Positions 46,555 through 58,129 of a stretch of DNA of 64,000 nucleotides are shown piece after piece; position 1 is the first letter of the stretch; the number at the start of each line of letters is the position of its first letter. Location of the stretch: positions 1,612,001 through 1,676,000 of the forward strand of contig NW_025408668.1 of assembly GCF_020360975.1 (NCBI RefSeq), read 5' to 3'. Origin of the DNA: Hirsutella rhossiliensis (Eukaryota; Ascomycota; Sordariomycetes; Hypocreales; Ophiocordycipitaceae). A program made the position numbers and the translations under genes. A model generated the notes under the pieces. That model was not told where the DNA came from. It did not search any database and saw only the letters and a program-made list of their open reading frames with translations.

Positions 46555-48987
46555 ATGGCTACTCTATCTAAACACGATCGCGATATAATCGCGCGGCACC
46601 CCTTAGGCAGCTCTCTATGCCACCTCCGGAAGTCGCTCTAGGATGCAGAGCAGTCTTATGCCTCTATCTCTAGTTCTTATAGTAATATTACTAAGGACTC
46701 TAAAGAAGGTCGCAAAAAGGCGATATCGCGACTACTAACTGCTTTAATAGGGTATAAAATAGCCCTTAATCTCTACTTACCTCTTAGCAATCGAAACGTA
46801 GCATCCGAACTCGCAACTATCCTAGGGCATCTTCGTTAAGACTAGTTCTATTACGGTTATTTCTTTGCACTAGTTAACCTCGTCACTTAAAAGGCGTCCG
46901 ACTCTAAGACCTAGAGCGCCGTGCTTAATCTTATCGCCACTCTTACCCGAGTAACGCCTCCTACAAGCGTCCCGATTACATTCGACGGCACGCTAATTAC
47001 CTACTCCTCCGCTTCCTAGCAAGGTGCCGAATAGACACGTAACGTGGTAGAAAGAAAAGTCTTTAAGGAGATCCGATTTTATATATACCGCGACGTAGAA
47101 GGATTCTTTAAGAAATACTTCGAGGGGAAAACTTAGATAAGCCATGCCTTAGGCATCTATAAGGCGATAAAGGACTAATACGTTAATAGCGCGTAGACCG
47201 GCCTTCCTAATCCGCCCGTATAGGATAGAGTTCTAGACTAGTGGTTCCGATTCTAGGATAACTTCTTCTCGGAGGAACGACGCCGCTACTATTCGACCAC
47301 GAACCTAAAGGATCTTATCGGTGCCGAAGCTCAGCGATAGATCGATCTCTTTATTAAGCGAAAGAATAGGCAGCCGCTAGATGCCGCGCACGACTAGAGG
47401 GATATCGAAGTAATTAGCGAGCTTAAGGCGTCGAATAATAATAAAAAGGCGACGCTTCTCTAGATCGGCCGATACGTGCGAGATATCTTCTCCTACTAGC
47501 TAATACGTCGGTACGTTTACGTATTTACAATCTACGGGCGCGAGATAGAAGTTTAGGTATTTAACCGCTCGGGATATTATAGTCCTAGCGCGTTCGATAT
47601 CTATAATAAGCCCGAACGGTTTATATAGGTAATCGCCGGCTACGTAATAATAGATAACGAAGAACTAGGGTTAGATATATTTATAGAGCTAGATAGCAAC
47701 AATCGCTTTATATACGTTAACTAAGATAGGACTTTAGGCAGGAAGAGGCTACGGTTAGAGTTATAGCCTTTTACTCGTTAACGGGCGGTCGTCTACTATA
47801 GGACGTCTTACTATCTTACGAAGTCTCCGGACTTCGAGGGTTAGAGCTATATCGTTAAGTTCTCGTAGACGTCTAATAGGCGAAAGCTAGAGGCAGACCT
47901 TCTTAGATTAGCCCGTTAGAGAGGAGTTAAGGGCATTGCCGACTTAATCGGCCATCGTTATATAACTAGTATTAATAAGATGCGATTAGGCCTAATATTT
48001 ATAAAACCTTATACCTTTCGAGGTGCTCTAAGCACTGCGTCGGCTTTTTCGCAGTCTTTCTCCCGGTCTTAGCCTCCTAGTGCCCCCTCTCGGTTATTTA
48101 GCGAGATTCCTAGCTTAAGCATCGCTAATAGACCGTTAAGAAAGCGTAAGTCGGCTAACGTTAGCCTAAAACCCTCTAAGCGATTAAGGTCTAATAGTTA
48201 AAAGTCGAGCTAAAAATAAAACGAAGTTACGTACGATATAGAAGGAACCTAAGGAATAAGTCTGCTCGCTCCTAATAGCGGACCCTATAATAATAGAGTC
48301 TTTCGATGTCTAGTAATCTCCCCCGCTGGCCGGGCGATCCATAAGTACGAAAAGATATCGGAGCTTCTAAGGGCGCTTCGCGATACTATCAAGGCACATA
48401 GGTCCCTATACCTTAAAGGCAACATCCTACACTAGGACATTTCCGAGAACAATATTATTATAACCGACCGCGAAACGACTAGCTATATAGGTATGCTGAT
48501 CGACCTAGACCTTGCTAAGGAGCTGGGCAGCGGGCGCAGCGGCGCACGCTGTCGCACTGGCACGATAGAGTTCATGGCTATCGAGGTGCTGCTTGGGATC
48601 TCTCACACCTATCGCTATAATCTCGAATCTTTCTTTTATGTTCTTATCTAGCAATGCGTCCGTCGTGGCTAGGAATTTCTAGAAAAGCCGATAGACTATT
48701 CTAATAGCAAACTACGCGCATAGTATATAGGCAACTACGAGGACATTGCGACTGTCAAGCTTAGTCATATGAGCAAAGCAGAAGATATGGGATTTGGATT
48801 CATCTTAAGGGAGTTCCCGCTAGAATTTGATTGTGTGAAGCCGCTTTGCAGAGAGTTGCGGGGAATCTTATTCCCTTACAGGGATGGGCTCTTTGTCGGG
48901 ACACCGAAGGATCCGGAGATTATCTATAGGCCAATCATTAAAGCATTTAACAAGGCTATTAATAATATCAAGGCGATAGAGGGATAA
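46555..48987 (+). pseudogene. FunK1 fungal-type protein kinase, RIP-inactivated, frame intact
   Basis: ATG at 46555-46557 to TAA at 48985-48987, 810 codons, a normal length for FunK1 proteins. A single frame without a frameshift, but with more than twenty in-frame TAG/TAA and no TGA that I saw. The N-terminal half contains VVERKVFKEIRFYIYRDVEG and DIFIELDSNNRFIYV. Kinase motifs lie in the C-terminal third: ILH, stop, DISENNIII near 48430 (catalytic loop, stop probably from CAG), GMLIDLDLAKELGSGRSGAR (DLD in the DFG place), TIEFMAIEVLLG (APE region) and SHTYRYNLESFFYVLI. The last 72 codons (from 48769) are stop-free, reading MGFGFILREFPLEFDCVKPL. FunK1 kinases are an expanded ascomycete and basidiomycete family of largely unknown substrates. 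Confidence 0.9.
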
Positions 48988-49771
48988 GGTAGTGTCTGCT
49001 ATTCTATATATATTACGATATACTTGCTAAAGTGCTAATATATAATGGCTCCTTAATTTCGGAGCTTTGCTAATCGAGCAAGCGGTGCTCTTCGCGTCTC
49101 TGCGTCTCTACCATCGCAAGCAATAACGGAAAATTCACGTAGCCTTCGGCTCTCCTAGAGACTTTTAGTAATTTAGTTGCAACGCGTCATCCTGCCCGGC
49201 ACCGGCAGCGGGCGACCCGCCTTTTAGCTTTTGCGAGATAGCAGTGGGTGCCACCCTGGATCGCAAACCAGCACTGTTCCACTGCATTATTGTAGCTGTT
49301 AGGGGCGCAGAAGGTTCGCGGAAAACGTCGTGCCGCCTCCAATCCCGCCACCACGACTGCAAGCAGCCCGGCGATGCTGTGGCCAGTAATCGGAATGGTC
49401 CAGTATGAGTTGGTATTGGTATGGTAAATACCGCCAAGACCTAGTATGGTTTGACAAAAACTTGATACTATGGTATTACCGGTAAATTTGATAAGTGCCT
49501 GGCGCCGCGCACGCGAATATCTCCACGGCCAGGAGCTCAATCGAGGCCATTCCGGGGCCTGGGGGACTACTACACTCCGGCGGCGCGTTTGGTCGAGGAG
49601 CACTCCGTATAGGCTACTGTCCGTCGAGATATTTGCGTTGCAGCGCCGCGAATGGGTAATGGGGGGCTAGGCTCGGCTACAGGAACTGCGAGATAGTAAT
49701 GCACTGATCCTACGGCCCTTTGATCCTTAAAAATATGTCTAGTTGAATGGATATAAATATGTATAAAGACT
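48988..49771. other. Unmutated spacer with overlapping ORFs
   Basis: Normal CA/TG content. Several mutually overlapping ORFs (for example minus 49187-49603) carry no recognisable domain. 49425-49480 has an irregular inverted pattern around CTAGTATGG and ATACTATGG. I see no gene I can support. Confidence 0.4.
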
Positions 49772-50195
49772 CTACGAGGCAGCTGGCTTACGTCGACGAG
49801 GGGCGGTCCGCTTTCCCAGCCGGGTCCTCCGCCCCCGACGGCCCTGACCTCGAGTTGGACCTGGTCCCGGGCCTGGACCTGGGTCATCGGGCACGGAGGT
49901 CTCTACCTGTACCCGTATCTGGTCCTGGCCCTGGCCCTGGCCCCGATCCTGGCCCCGCCGTCGGCGCTGTTTGAGCTCGTCGACGAGTCGGTTCAAGCTT
50001 CGGCCGGCGTGTAACAGCTCTAGCTCTGCAACGGCCGCCTCCTTGCATTTGCCGGACGCCATACGGGCCAACAGCTCGTCCCAGATCACCTTCCGGCGAC
50101 AGAACTGCACTCTGACCCCGTTCCCCGGGCGCCAGCGGCTTCCCCACGTCTCTTCCAGCTCCCGTACAGCGCTCCTAATAGTGCAGACCGTTTAG
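49772..50195 (-). pseudogene. Fragment with a GCR1_C-like DNA-binding domain
   Basis: Minus strand, about 140 codons open to a stop at 49772. It reads SAVRELEETWGSRWRPGN, then VRVQFCRRKVIWDELLARMA, then AELELLHAGRSLNRLVDEL. The pattern (Leu-Glu-x-x-Trp-Gly-x-x-Trp-Arg, then a basic RRKVI helix) resembles the GCR1_C domain of the yeast glycolytic activator, also found at the C-terminus of Crypton-type tyrosine-recombinase elements. A Gly/Gln/Pro-rich low-complexity tail follows (GQDRGQGQGQDQ, PGPGPGPGPT). A TAA in frame just upstream and the absence of a recombinase domain show that only the C-terminal part remains. Codons are GC-rich and not RIPed. The domain assignment rests on pattern recall only. 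Confidence 0.45.
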
Positions 50196-50400
50196 CGCAC
50201 TATTAGTGCACACTGCAGTTTGTACCGCTTAGTCAGCACACTGCCAGTGCAGTATAACCGTTTGGCAACGCACTGCTGGTTCAGTGAGGCCTCCCCCTCC
50301 AAACTGCTGGTTCAGTGCGGCTCCCGTCAAACTGCCCCATAGTTCAGTGCGAGCGCCGCGCACTATCAGTGTCGCTGTCAGTGTGACGAGTGTAACGAGT
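50175..50400. repeat. Cluster of CAGTG/CACTG repeats
   Basis: Many short direct and inverted copies: CACTATTAGTGCACACTGCA, ACACTGCCAGTGCAGT, two TGCTGGTTCAGTG and CATAGTTCAGTGCG, then CACTATCAGTGTCG. AACTGC and CAGTG recur about every 20-35 bases. The cluster adjoins the GCR1_C-like fragment and looks like a binding-site array or element end. Confidence 0.6.
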
Positions 50401-50568
50401 GTGATAGAGCTAAACTTAGACGTTCGACCATAAACGTAATTCCTGGCCTACTTACAATAAGTCAATCGCTAATTAAAACGGCTAGATGCGTTCTTGCTTA
50501 ATTTTACAAACCATCTAGCTCTTACGAGATATCCAAGTGTTGCCAGGGCAGAACGAGCCTCTGCGTTT

Positions 50569-50868
50569 AGTTTAGTTTAGTTTAGTGTATTTTCCGTCTA
50601 GCAGCTTTGGCCGCTCAGGTCTCCGCGAGGGAGCACAGGACGTGCTGAGCTAGTGGGTATCTACATGCTACATATCACACATTTCACCCGCTATCCAGCA
50701 TTTCATCGGCTCAACGGCGCTCTTGGTAAGCCTGTTGCCCGTCAGCGGGACGTCCAGGTCTAATGGGAAACGCTGTCTGTGATCAGATCAGCAGTAGCTG
50801 TGGGGGCCTGGCAGCCCCTAGTTGACCTCGCCAGACGCTTGGTCGCGAAGCCGTAACGCCTCTTGAGG
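50569..50868 (-). mobile_element. LINE 3' UTR fragment with (TTTAG)n tail
   Basis: About 300 bases match the 3' UTR of the LINE at 32549, including the tail TTTAGTTTAGTTTAGTG, GTATTTTCCGTCTAGCA and CAACGGCGCT motifs, in the same orientation. This copy is hardly RIPed and shows what the 32.5-kb sequence looked like before mutation (CACATTTCACCC against the mutated TATACCTCACCC). A target duplication was not found. Confidence 0.75.
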
Positions 50869-51662
50869 TCGACATGTATGAGTAGCTTTCATCTCATGTC
50901 TGTAGGGTAGCATCTGGTCACACTTCCCATACTCTGCTAGGCAGAACTTGACGTTGAAGCGTTTCCTCAGTTCACCTTTGTCCCCCGCCGACAAACACGA
51001 AACAGACGCGACAAGGTAAAAGCAGATCAGACGTGCAATATTTATTGCGCTCTCCAATCGCCAGACCGCTTCACGATCACGGAACTTTACCGCTCGACTA
51101 GACTTGATGAAGCAAGCCACCGGCTTCCAATCATCTAACCTTGAGGGATGTGATTGGGCGTCAAGCTCATTCTGGGACGCCCGATTTTGGCCATAATCTG
51201 ACCAACTTGACCAATAGCGAGCCGGAACAAAGAGCTGCAGTCTCTTGAGCGCTTTACTGAACCGAATTCACGCTTGCATGCGTATGAATCGCGCCGTGAT
51301 GCGCCAGACTATTTTATCAGGGCCTCGTCGCGCTTTGCAGTGTCCCAATTTCTACGGCAATGACGCCCTGTTCCGTCGTTGCGGTCGTTCCCGTACCAAG
51401 ATTGCCGACTTCGACACGCCCAAGACGTTTCTTCAGTATCTGATCGCCTCCAAGTTCGCGACGCCATGGACAACTTCGCTCAGGCGGATGCGGCCGACTA
51501 CGCAAGTGACACTGCCGCCTCACTCTGCTGCTGCCGGGCCGGCGAGGAAGCCGCCATGACTGTAGTAGACCCCCGCCTTCTCGACGACGGCCGCCTCGGT
51601 GCGATGGTGGGCTATGTGGCCTACGTAAAAATCATCTCTCGGCTGCCCTCGCCTGGGCATTT
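50869..51662. other. Unmutated spacer upstream of Helitron C
   Basis: GC-balanced, little RIP. ORFs at 50818-51120 (minus), 51245-51559 and 51379-51753 (plus) overlap one another and have no recognised domain. The first partly overlaps the LINE fragment. This stretch may include the 5' end of Helitron C. Confidence 0.4.
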
Positions 51663-54480
51663 ATGGTACCAGCAGATCTTTCCACGACTACCTCGACGAT
51701 GTCCCGCCGAGAGCCGGTTAGAGTTTCCCCTAACGAGGTGCGATGTACTTTAGAAGTCCTAGAACGGCGACGTATTTTAGAAGTCCTAGAACGTCGGAAC
51801 AACCGACGACGCCTACCTCGACAGCATAGGGTTACCGTTCCGGAAGATGAGCTCGCCCGCACGATGGCCGCTATCACGCAAGAATAGGCCGAGGGACGCT
51901 CACGGGCAAGAGCCGCAAGGCTACGAATGCAGGAGCAGGCGGACGAGCGCGAAGAGACGCCGCCGACGCTGCCACTCGTCATTCCCGAGGGAATGGTCCG
52001 TGACCTATAGGGTTCCCCGTCCGAAGACTGCCCGAGGCATCGACCTCCGCCGCCTATACGACCGATTCCGCACACCCCCTCCCCTCGAAAACGCGCCCGG
52101 GACCTATAAACGGAAGGACTTCCGACTCCGCTACCTACGAGGCCGGACCGACCCCGGAAAAGAACGAGGCCGTCGCACGACAACGCCCGGCTCTAACGAG
52201 AGTCCCTCAAGACCATTCTTAAACACTATAAATCTCGTTTTCGCGATAAAGAGAAGGAATCGCTAATAAGATCTTAGTATAAAGAGGTCCTACTAGCCCT
52301 CTAGGTAGAGACTGCGAAGTCCTTCTACTAGGCATTCGCCGACGAAAGGACGTTGCCGATTTCGCACTATAGCTTTTGCTATAGGAAGTAACCCCCGTCC
52401 GAGCTCACCACGATCCGCTGGAGGACGCGCCTGTCCGCCCCGTTGCTGCAGGCTACGACGGCGCTCTAGGAGTGCACGGACTATTTCCCCGCTAGCGACG
52501 ACGCTAAAGCTATAGTTTGCCACGAATGCTCCGCTACTTTAAAGAAGGGGAAGCTGCCGAAGACCTATGCCGTTAATAATATATATATTAGATGCGAGCA
52601 CCGGTATCCTAAAGCACTTAACGGCCTCTCTCCCGTTAAGGAAAGGCTAATTGCTCTATAGGCCTTATTTAGCTATATTACGAAGTTTATCGTCGATAAT
52701 AAGACCCCGTTAGGCCTTAGCTACCGGAAGCACGTTAAGGGCTATATCGTGGTCTTTCCGAATAAGGTAGAGGACCTCGTTGCTATAGTCCTCCCTTACC
52801 CTCTTTTAGAAACTATCGAGAACATCCACGTCTCTTAGAGTGGCTCTAGCAAACCTAGCGCTGCCGACGTTGGCCACCTTCTCTAAGTACGTAAGTCCTG
52901 CGTGAGGGACGCCCTATCGTAGCTCTAGAAGAATAATCCGCTCTACGAGTATATCGCGATCGATTATAGCGAGATAGATAGCTAGGAGTACGCAGACGGC
53001 TCTAATATCCCTATCCTTATTATAGACAGTATATAGTAGGACGAGCCGTCCGTTGCCGAGAGGACGTAGATAGACTATATAGTCCTAGATACCGATCGAG
53101 GTTTAGAGGAGAACCGGTTTATAAGCATTAAAGAGATTATTACGTCGGCGTAAGCTTAGTCCGGTCGCGACTCTAGCCTTACCGAGGGTACTCTACCGAA
53201 TAAATAGGACCCGCGCTTATCGGGTGACGCCCGTACCTCTACCCTAGGACCAGAGGGTGCCGGTAGTAATAGTAATATTATCCTAGAAACGACATCGTCC
53301 GGGATATTTCCTCTTAACGGGCTAGTAGCTTTCGAAGAGGCTAATAAGCTTTTATTTCTAGCCGGCGCTATCCGGACGATCCGGGCTCGAGGTGCCGACG
53401 AGGCTGAGCCGTGCGCGATGCACGTCTAGGGCACGGGAGCGTAGCCGTTCATCCTGGTGGAACGAGGTGCAGACTTTGCGGACAGCCTACACGAGGACTT
53501 CTTCCCGCGTACCTTCCCGAAGCTTTTCCCCTAGGGCAGAGGTGGCCCGAAGGCGCTGCACGCGTCGGACCTCTAGCAGCAGCAGGCTCCGGCGGCCGCC
53601 GGGCTCCATATAAACCTAAACCACTCGCTTAGTTACTGGGCCAGATACGTGCTACAGCGATATAGGGGACGGTTTGCCAGCCACCCCGTCTTTTGTTTTC
53701 TCGTCTTTAATATCCTCCTCCGCTCTTCTAACCGCCGTATCGGCATAATACGCACGATAAAGGGCTCTTTCGAGAGGGTTAAACGAGTTTACGAAACCCT
53801 AATAGCGGACCGACTAAAGAAGGCCGAGGACGAGATACGAGAAATAAGGAAGACGACGGACCCCGACGTGGCGTTCCTGCTCCGGGAGTTATCTATCTTC
53901 GGCCATGCGTAGCCGCTCTCCAACGAAACGCGACTGCTTATGCGTAGGAAGATATAAGCAATTAATATCTAGACCGGCACACCCGTAATTTAGTTCTCCA
54001 TTAACCCCAACGACATCAACAACCCGGTCAAGATACGGCTCTCTATCCATAGGCTCCACGACTATTACGCGGCGAAGGACCTATTAGCGGATCTCCGAGG
54101 GAAATACGACAGGATTGCCCTCAATATCATAGACCCGGTCAGCTCTACTATCTTCTTCTAATAAGAAATATCTCTCTTCTTCGAAAAATACGTCCGAACA
54201 GGCCAAGAGTCGATCTTCGGAAAGGTAAGCCACTATTATGCAACGGTGGAGACGAACGATCGTGGCAGCCTGCACCTGCACGGACTCCTGTGGTTGCACG
54301 GCAACATAGAGCTGCCGTCGCTCATCGACGACATCGCCGACCCTCGAGAGCACGAGTACCGTGCCCGAGTGGTGCGCTACGTGGACTCGGTCTTCCATGA
54401 GTGCTTGGATGAGGACGCCGGAAAGGCCGTTCGCCAGCAGCGGAAGCCGATCCACCCCCTACCCGACGTGAAAGACCTGC
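51663..54480 (+). pseudogene. Truncated Helitron family B Rep protein (copy C)
   Basis: One plus-strand frame from ATG 51663 (or 51699, MSRREPVRVSPNEVR) to about 54480 with RIP-type stops only. The N-terminus carries a repeated VLERRRILEVLERR motif. A DUF6570-like region near 52380-52850 includes CHECSATLKKGKLPKTYAVN and GLSPVKERLIAL, matching Helitron B at 18115-17880. Helitron-like N domain near 53640-54300: RFASHPVFCFLVFNILLRSS, DVAFLLRELSIFGHA. An intact HUH motif, SLHLHGLLWL, lies near 54265. The PIF1 helicase is absent: the frame passes directly into Copia gag near 54480. RIP is heavy at 52200-53370, light from 53370 to 53900 and near absent after 54240. Confidence 0.85.
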
Positions 54481-54691
54481 GACCAACTCGCCATTTCCTC
54501 AAAGCTATGAACGCAATCGACTCGACCTTCTCCAAAGTCTGGATCAATCAGATAGAAGCAAATGCCCTGTCCAATCCGGACGACGAGTGGCAAAAGACTT
54601 TCCCTGACGGAATCAAGATCAGTGAGATCTTCGAACGATCGTATCGATCAACCACCAGCAACTCCAACACCAAAGGTGCATTTTCCACCTT

Positions 54692-57579
54692 CAGGGTGGC
54701 AAACCACTCAATCAACTCAACCAAAGAGTCAAATTGAGTAGATTGACGGCTTACATCAGCGAACCTCTCGTTGAGTTGAGCAATCCAAGCCCTCGTTGAA
54801 TTGATTGCGTTGATTGATGGAGTTGATGCCCTACCCTACCTATTAGTAAGCTACTTAAGGTCCTCAACACCATCAACTTCTCGTCCTTCGTGGGGCACCT
54901 CTTCGGGAAGACATCGTCATCGACTGAAGCATCAATAATCCCCTGGTAGTCGGGTATTAGCCCTGCCTTCAGCCAAGACCGAATTGCCTGGCCTGCATTG
55001 ATCGTGTTAGCCTGAAGCCGGCTGCGTAGTCGTGTGACCATTAGCCCAGCAAATGAGAACGCCCTCTCGCACTCTGCTGACATTGGCGGTATAGATAGCA
55101 TATCAAAGGCCATTCGAGCAAGTCTGGGATACGTTGACTCTTTGAGTTGCCAGTATTGGAACGGATCCGTGATGTCTCCGTCATCTGCGCCGATATCAAC
55201 AGTCCAGCGATCGAATTCATCGGCAGTAGGTGGCCCACGACGGGTTGTGGCCGTCTGACCAGCTTGTAGCCGGTGCCTCAGTCGGAACTGTTGGAACTCG
55301 TTCAAGTCGTCAACCTTTCGACGTTTAACCATCGGAATAGCCTCGTCATCGCTGAGAATTAATGACTTATAGTCGCGTTCCCAGATGCCCCGAACAATCC
55401 GTCGTGCCTCAAGGACCCATTCAGGTCGATGAGCCCAAGCCTCCTCAAACCATTGCAGTCGCAAGGCGGGATGGAGAGCGACTGCAGCATAATATACCGG
55501 GCACTCAACCAACTTGATATAGTATTTCTCCAACTTCTTCCACCCCAATTCGACGTTTATCGCGAAATGCTCGGAATCAGGCACATCCTTGGCGAATTCC
55601 TTTGCCTCTTCCAATCGTTCAAGGAGATATTCGAATGCTTGGATAATATCCCATGCTGTTCCGTATGCCACGAGGTTGCCGCCCTTACGCACCCGAATCT
55701 GGGCATCTCCTCGAGGGCCTTGATGGCATTTTCGAAGTGCTTAAGAATATTCCGAAAGTGGCTGATCACTGTCCAGTCGTTACCGGTCAGCAGGTCAGAA
55801 TCTCGGAGGCATGCAGGCATGTCTTTCTTCTTTGACCTGCTTCGGGTATATTCGAACTGTTCCAATGCGACGAGGTCGTCAAGAAAGTCGTGCAGTAGAA
55901 GGGCTCGATCCATCATCTTATAATGGGACAACCATCGTGTCATGTTATCCGTTAGAACGTCAACTGGTTTCTTCGTACTGTCCCTCTTGCGTTGTAGATC
56001 CCGAAGCATGTACGTTAACCTATCCGATTGATGAATCCAGTGGACAAGGTTGTGGAGCTTGCCAATAGGCCCCCTCTTCCGCCAGAGATCATGTCGAGCA
56101 AGGTCCAGGTCGAGTCGCTCTTCTGATTTGAAGACTTCATTATCTTTGCCAAAGAGCAGCGCTTTGGCCACGAGATTGATGATATGCCCAAAGCAGCGGA
56201 CCCGTCTCTGCTTCCTTAAAAATTAAAAACCGTCTCCCAGTGTTCCTACCGCCGTATCGTTATTCTTCGCATTGTCAAGCGTGAAATACCCGATCTTGTC
56301 TTGAATCTCGAATGATTCGATCACTTCCGCCACCTGCGACGCTATATTCTCGCCAGTATGAGACTCTCGGAGTTCAGGAGCCCAAGGATGATCTTCTGTG
56401 GCCGCTTTTCCTTAGAGAGATAGAACGCAGCAATCCCATTAAGCGCATAGCGATTGGGCGATCTCCAGCCGTCAAACGCAAGGTGTATCTGCCGGGGCGC
56501 TCCTCAGTTCCTTTATCACAATATGCTTGTACTGGTGGTATTCTTGGAAAAGCTTCGTTCGAATAGTCGAGTGTGTCATGTGGGCTTGAGTCAGGGCGAT
56601 CGAGGGATTGAGGTATTCGAGAAGACGCCGGAATCGAGGGGCTTCAACTGCGCGGAAGGCAACATTCGACTCGGTGATCCAAGCAAGCAAGAGAGATTGG
56701 AAGACATCTTTATCGAATTGGTTTTTTAGCTTGTTAATGAATGCTTGCTCCTTCTGGTCATTGGCATCGAGGTTGAAGAATTGGGCAATAGAACGCTTGT
56801 TGGTTGTAGAACCCTTCGGTAACCGTCTACCTGATGGGTCAATAACATTGTGAGCATCATGTAGATGGCGCTCAATGTTTAGGGTCCCCTTTGCCGCGAA
56901 GCTCACGGGTCCCTTCGGCGATTTCTTCGGTAAACACCGCTCACAGACCCAGAGGCGATTATCTACGTTAGCTTGATGTTCAATGTCGAACCCAAAGCTC
57001 CAGATCCACGATTTGAGCTTGCCGGCGCGTTGAGACTTGGTATAGCCGCGGAAGTGATGCCAGGGGAAGGCATCCCACTCGAGATGGGGAACGGGGCCTG
57101 AGTCGCCTGAATCGCCTGATGGCGGCAAGGGAGTAGAAGAAGGCTCAGGAGATTCGCTCATTGCATATAGGAATGTTTAGATCAGCCAAGGCGTTGTGGA
57201 AGAATCGAGAAGTGTAAGTGGAACTGAGGCGAGAGATTGAACTTTGTTGTGAAGCGCGTCGATGCGCGCAGCGCGTCGACTCTTCCAACGGAACAGGGGC
57301 CCTGTTCCCGAAGAGGAGAGCAGGCTTACCTACAACGGGCCTGAGTAACCTGTAAGGTTAGTGGTAGCTATATACCCAATCCGTACCTACATTTCGCCTT
57401 GGCCACCTACCCTACAGGATCCCTGACCGTCAACGGCAATCTCATCAATCCATCAATCAACGGGAGCATGAATTGAATTGACAAGCTTATTCAGCAGACA
57501 CTCGATTGAGTTGATTGAGTTGACGGTTGCTCAACTATATTGAGCAACCGTTGCTGGGATTGAGTGGTTTGCCACCCTG
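54692..57579 (-). mobile_element. hAT DNA transposon with perfect TIRs and TSD
   Basis: Terminal inverted repeats identical over 22 bases, starting CAGGGTGGCAAACCACTC, at 54692 and 57579. A perfect 8-bp target duplication, tccacctt, lies at 54684-54691 and 57580-57587. 2,888 bp. Subterminal regions contain repeats of TCAACTCAA/TTGAGTTGA type. It is inserted in the Copia gag and encodes a minus-strand transposase. It shows almost no RIP, in contrast to the 52-53-kb sequence beside it. Confidence 0.97.
54751..57161 (-). pseudogene. hAT transposase with frameshifts
   Basis: N-terminus from ATG 57161 (MSESPEPSSTPLPPS): a BED-type zinc finger, VCERCLPKKSP with the HLHDAH pair, about codons 70-115. 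The catalytic region has RQIHLAFDGWRSPNRYALN near 56460 and DNAKNND near 56270, then RCFGHIINLVAKALLFG near 56180. The C-terminal dimerisation domain reads ARMAFDMLSIPPMSAECERA at about 55090-55035. The protein ends at 54751. At least three single-base shifts are needed to keep one frame (near 56500, 56375 and 55710), plus a TAA near 56225. Damage is therefore by indels, not RIP. When intact it would cut and paste the element; this copy should not be active unless supplied in trans. Confidence 0.92.
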
Positions 57580-58129
57580 TCCACCTTCCAAGGTGAAGGA
57601 GAGCCCGATTCATCCGGTACAACCCGAGCATCAAAACCCAACAGGAACCAAGGAGGAAAGCCACCGTGCCTCTGCGGTCACAGGCATTTCTACTCAGAAT
57701 GCCCATATCTCTCTGACTCGGTACGACCTGAAGGATGGTCTCCGGACAGCAAAGTCCGGGAAGAAATCGATCAGAAGCTCAAAGACCCTACTATCAAGGG
57801 CAAAGTCGAACGGTCCATCAGGAACCGTAAGAAGAAGGAAGAAGAGTCTCGACAGGAATCACCAGAAGTTAAAGGTACCGGTACTGCCTTCGCTGGACTC
57901 AGAGCCAAGGTCGAAAAGAACCAAGGCGAGAAGGAACAACAGCCAGAGCAGCCACCCGACTCGCAGATCAAATCAGCCTTCTCAACAACACCAGTCTATC
58001 CACTCCGTGACTCGTTCATCATGGATTCGGGATCAGACTTCCACATTTGCAACACTCCCTGCCAGACCCAGGTGCTCACACGGCCAACTCGTGCGGCTCA
58101 CCAAAATCGAAAAGTACGCCGTAAGGAAC

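Noticed and set aside
49187..49603. 138-codon minus-strand ORF
   Set aside because: Overlaps other ORFs on both strands in GC-rich DNA and has no recognisable domain.
50818..51120. 100-codon minus-strand ORF
   Set aside because: Its end lies in the LINE 3' UTR fragment and it has no recognised domain.
51245..51753. Two overlapping plus-strand ORFs upstream of Helitron C
   Set aside because: Different frames of the same stretch, neither with domain evidence; more likely the 5' region of the Helitron.
53392..53632. Arg- and Gly-rich plus-strand ORFs
   Set aside because: They lie inside Helitron C in other frames; the Helitron frame explains the sequence.
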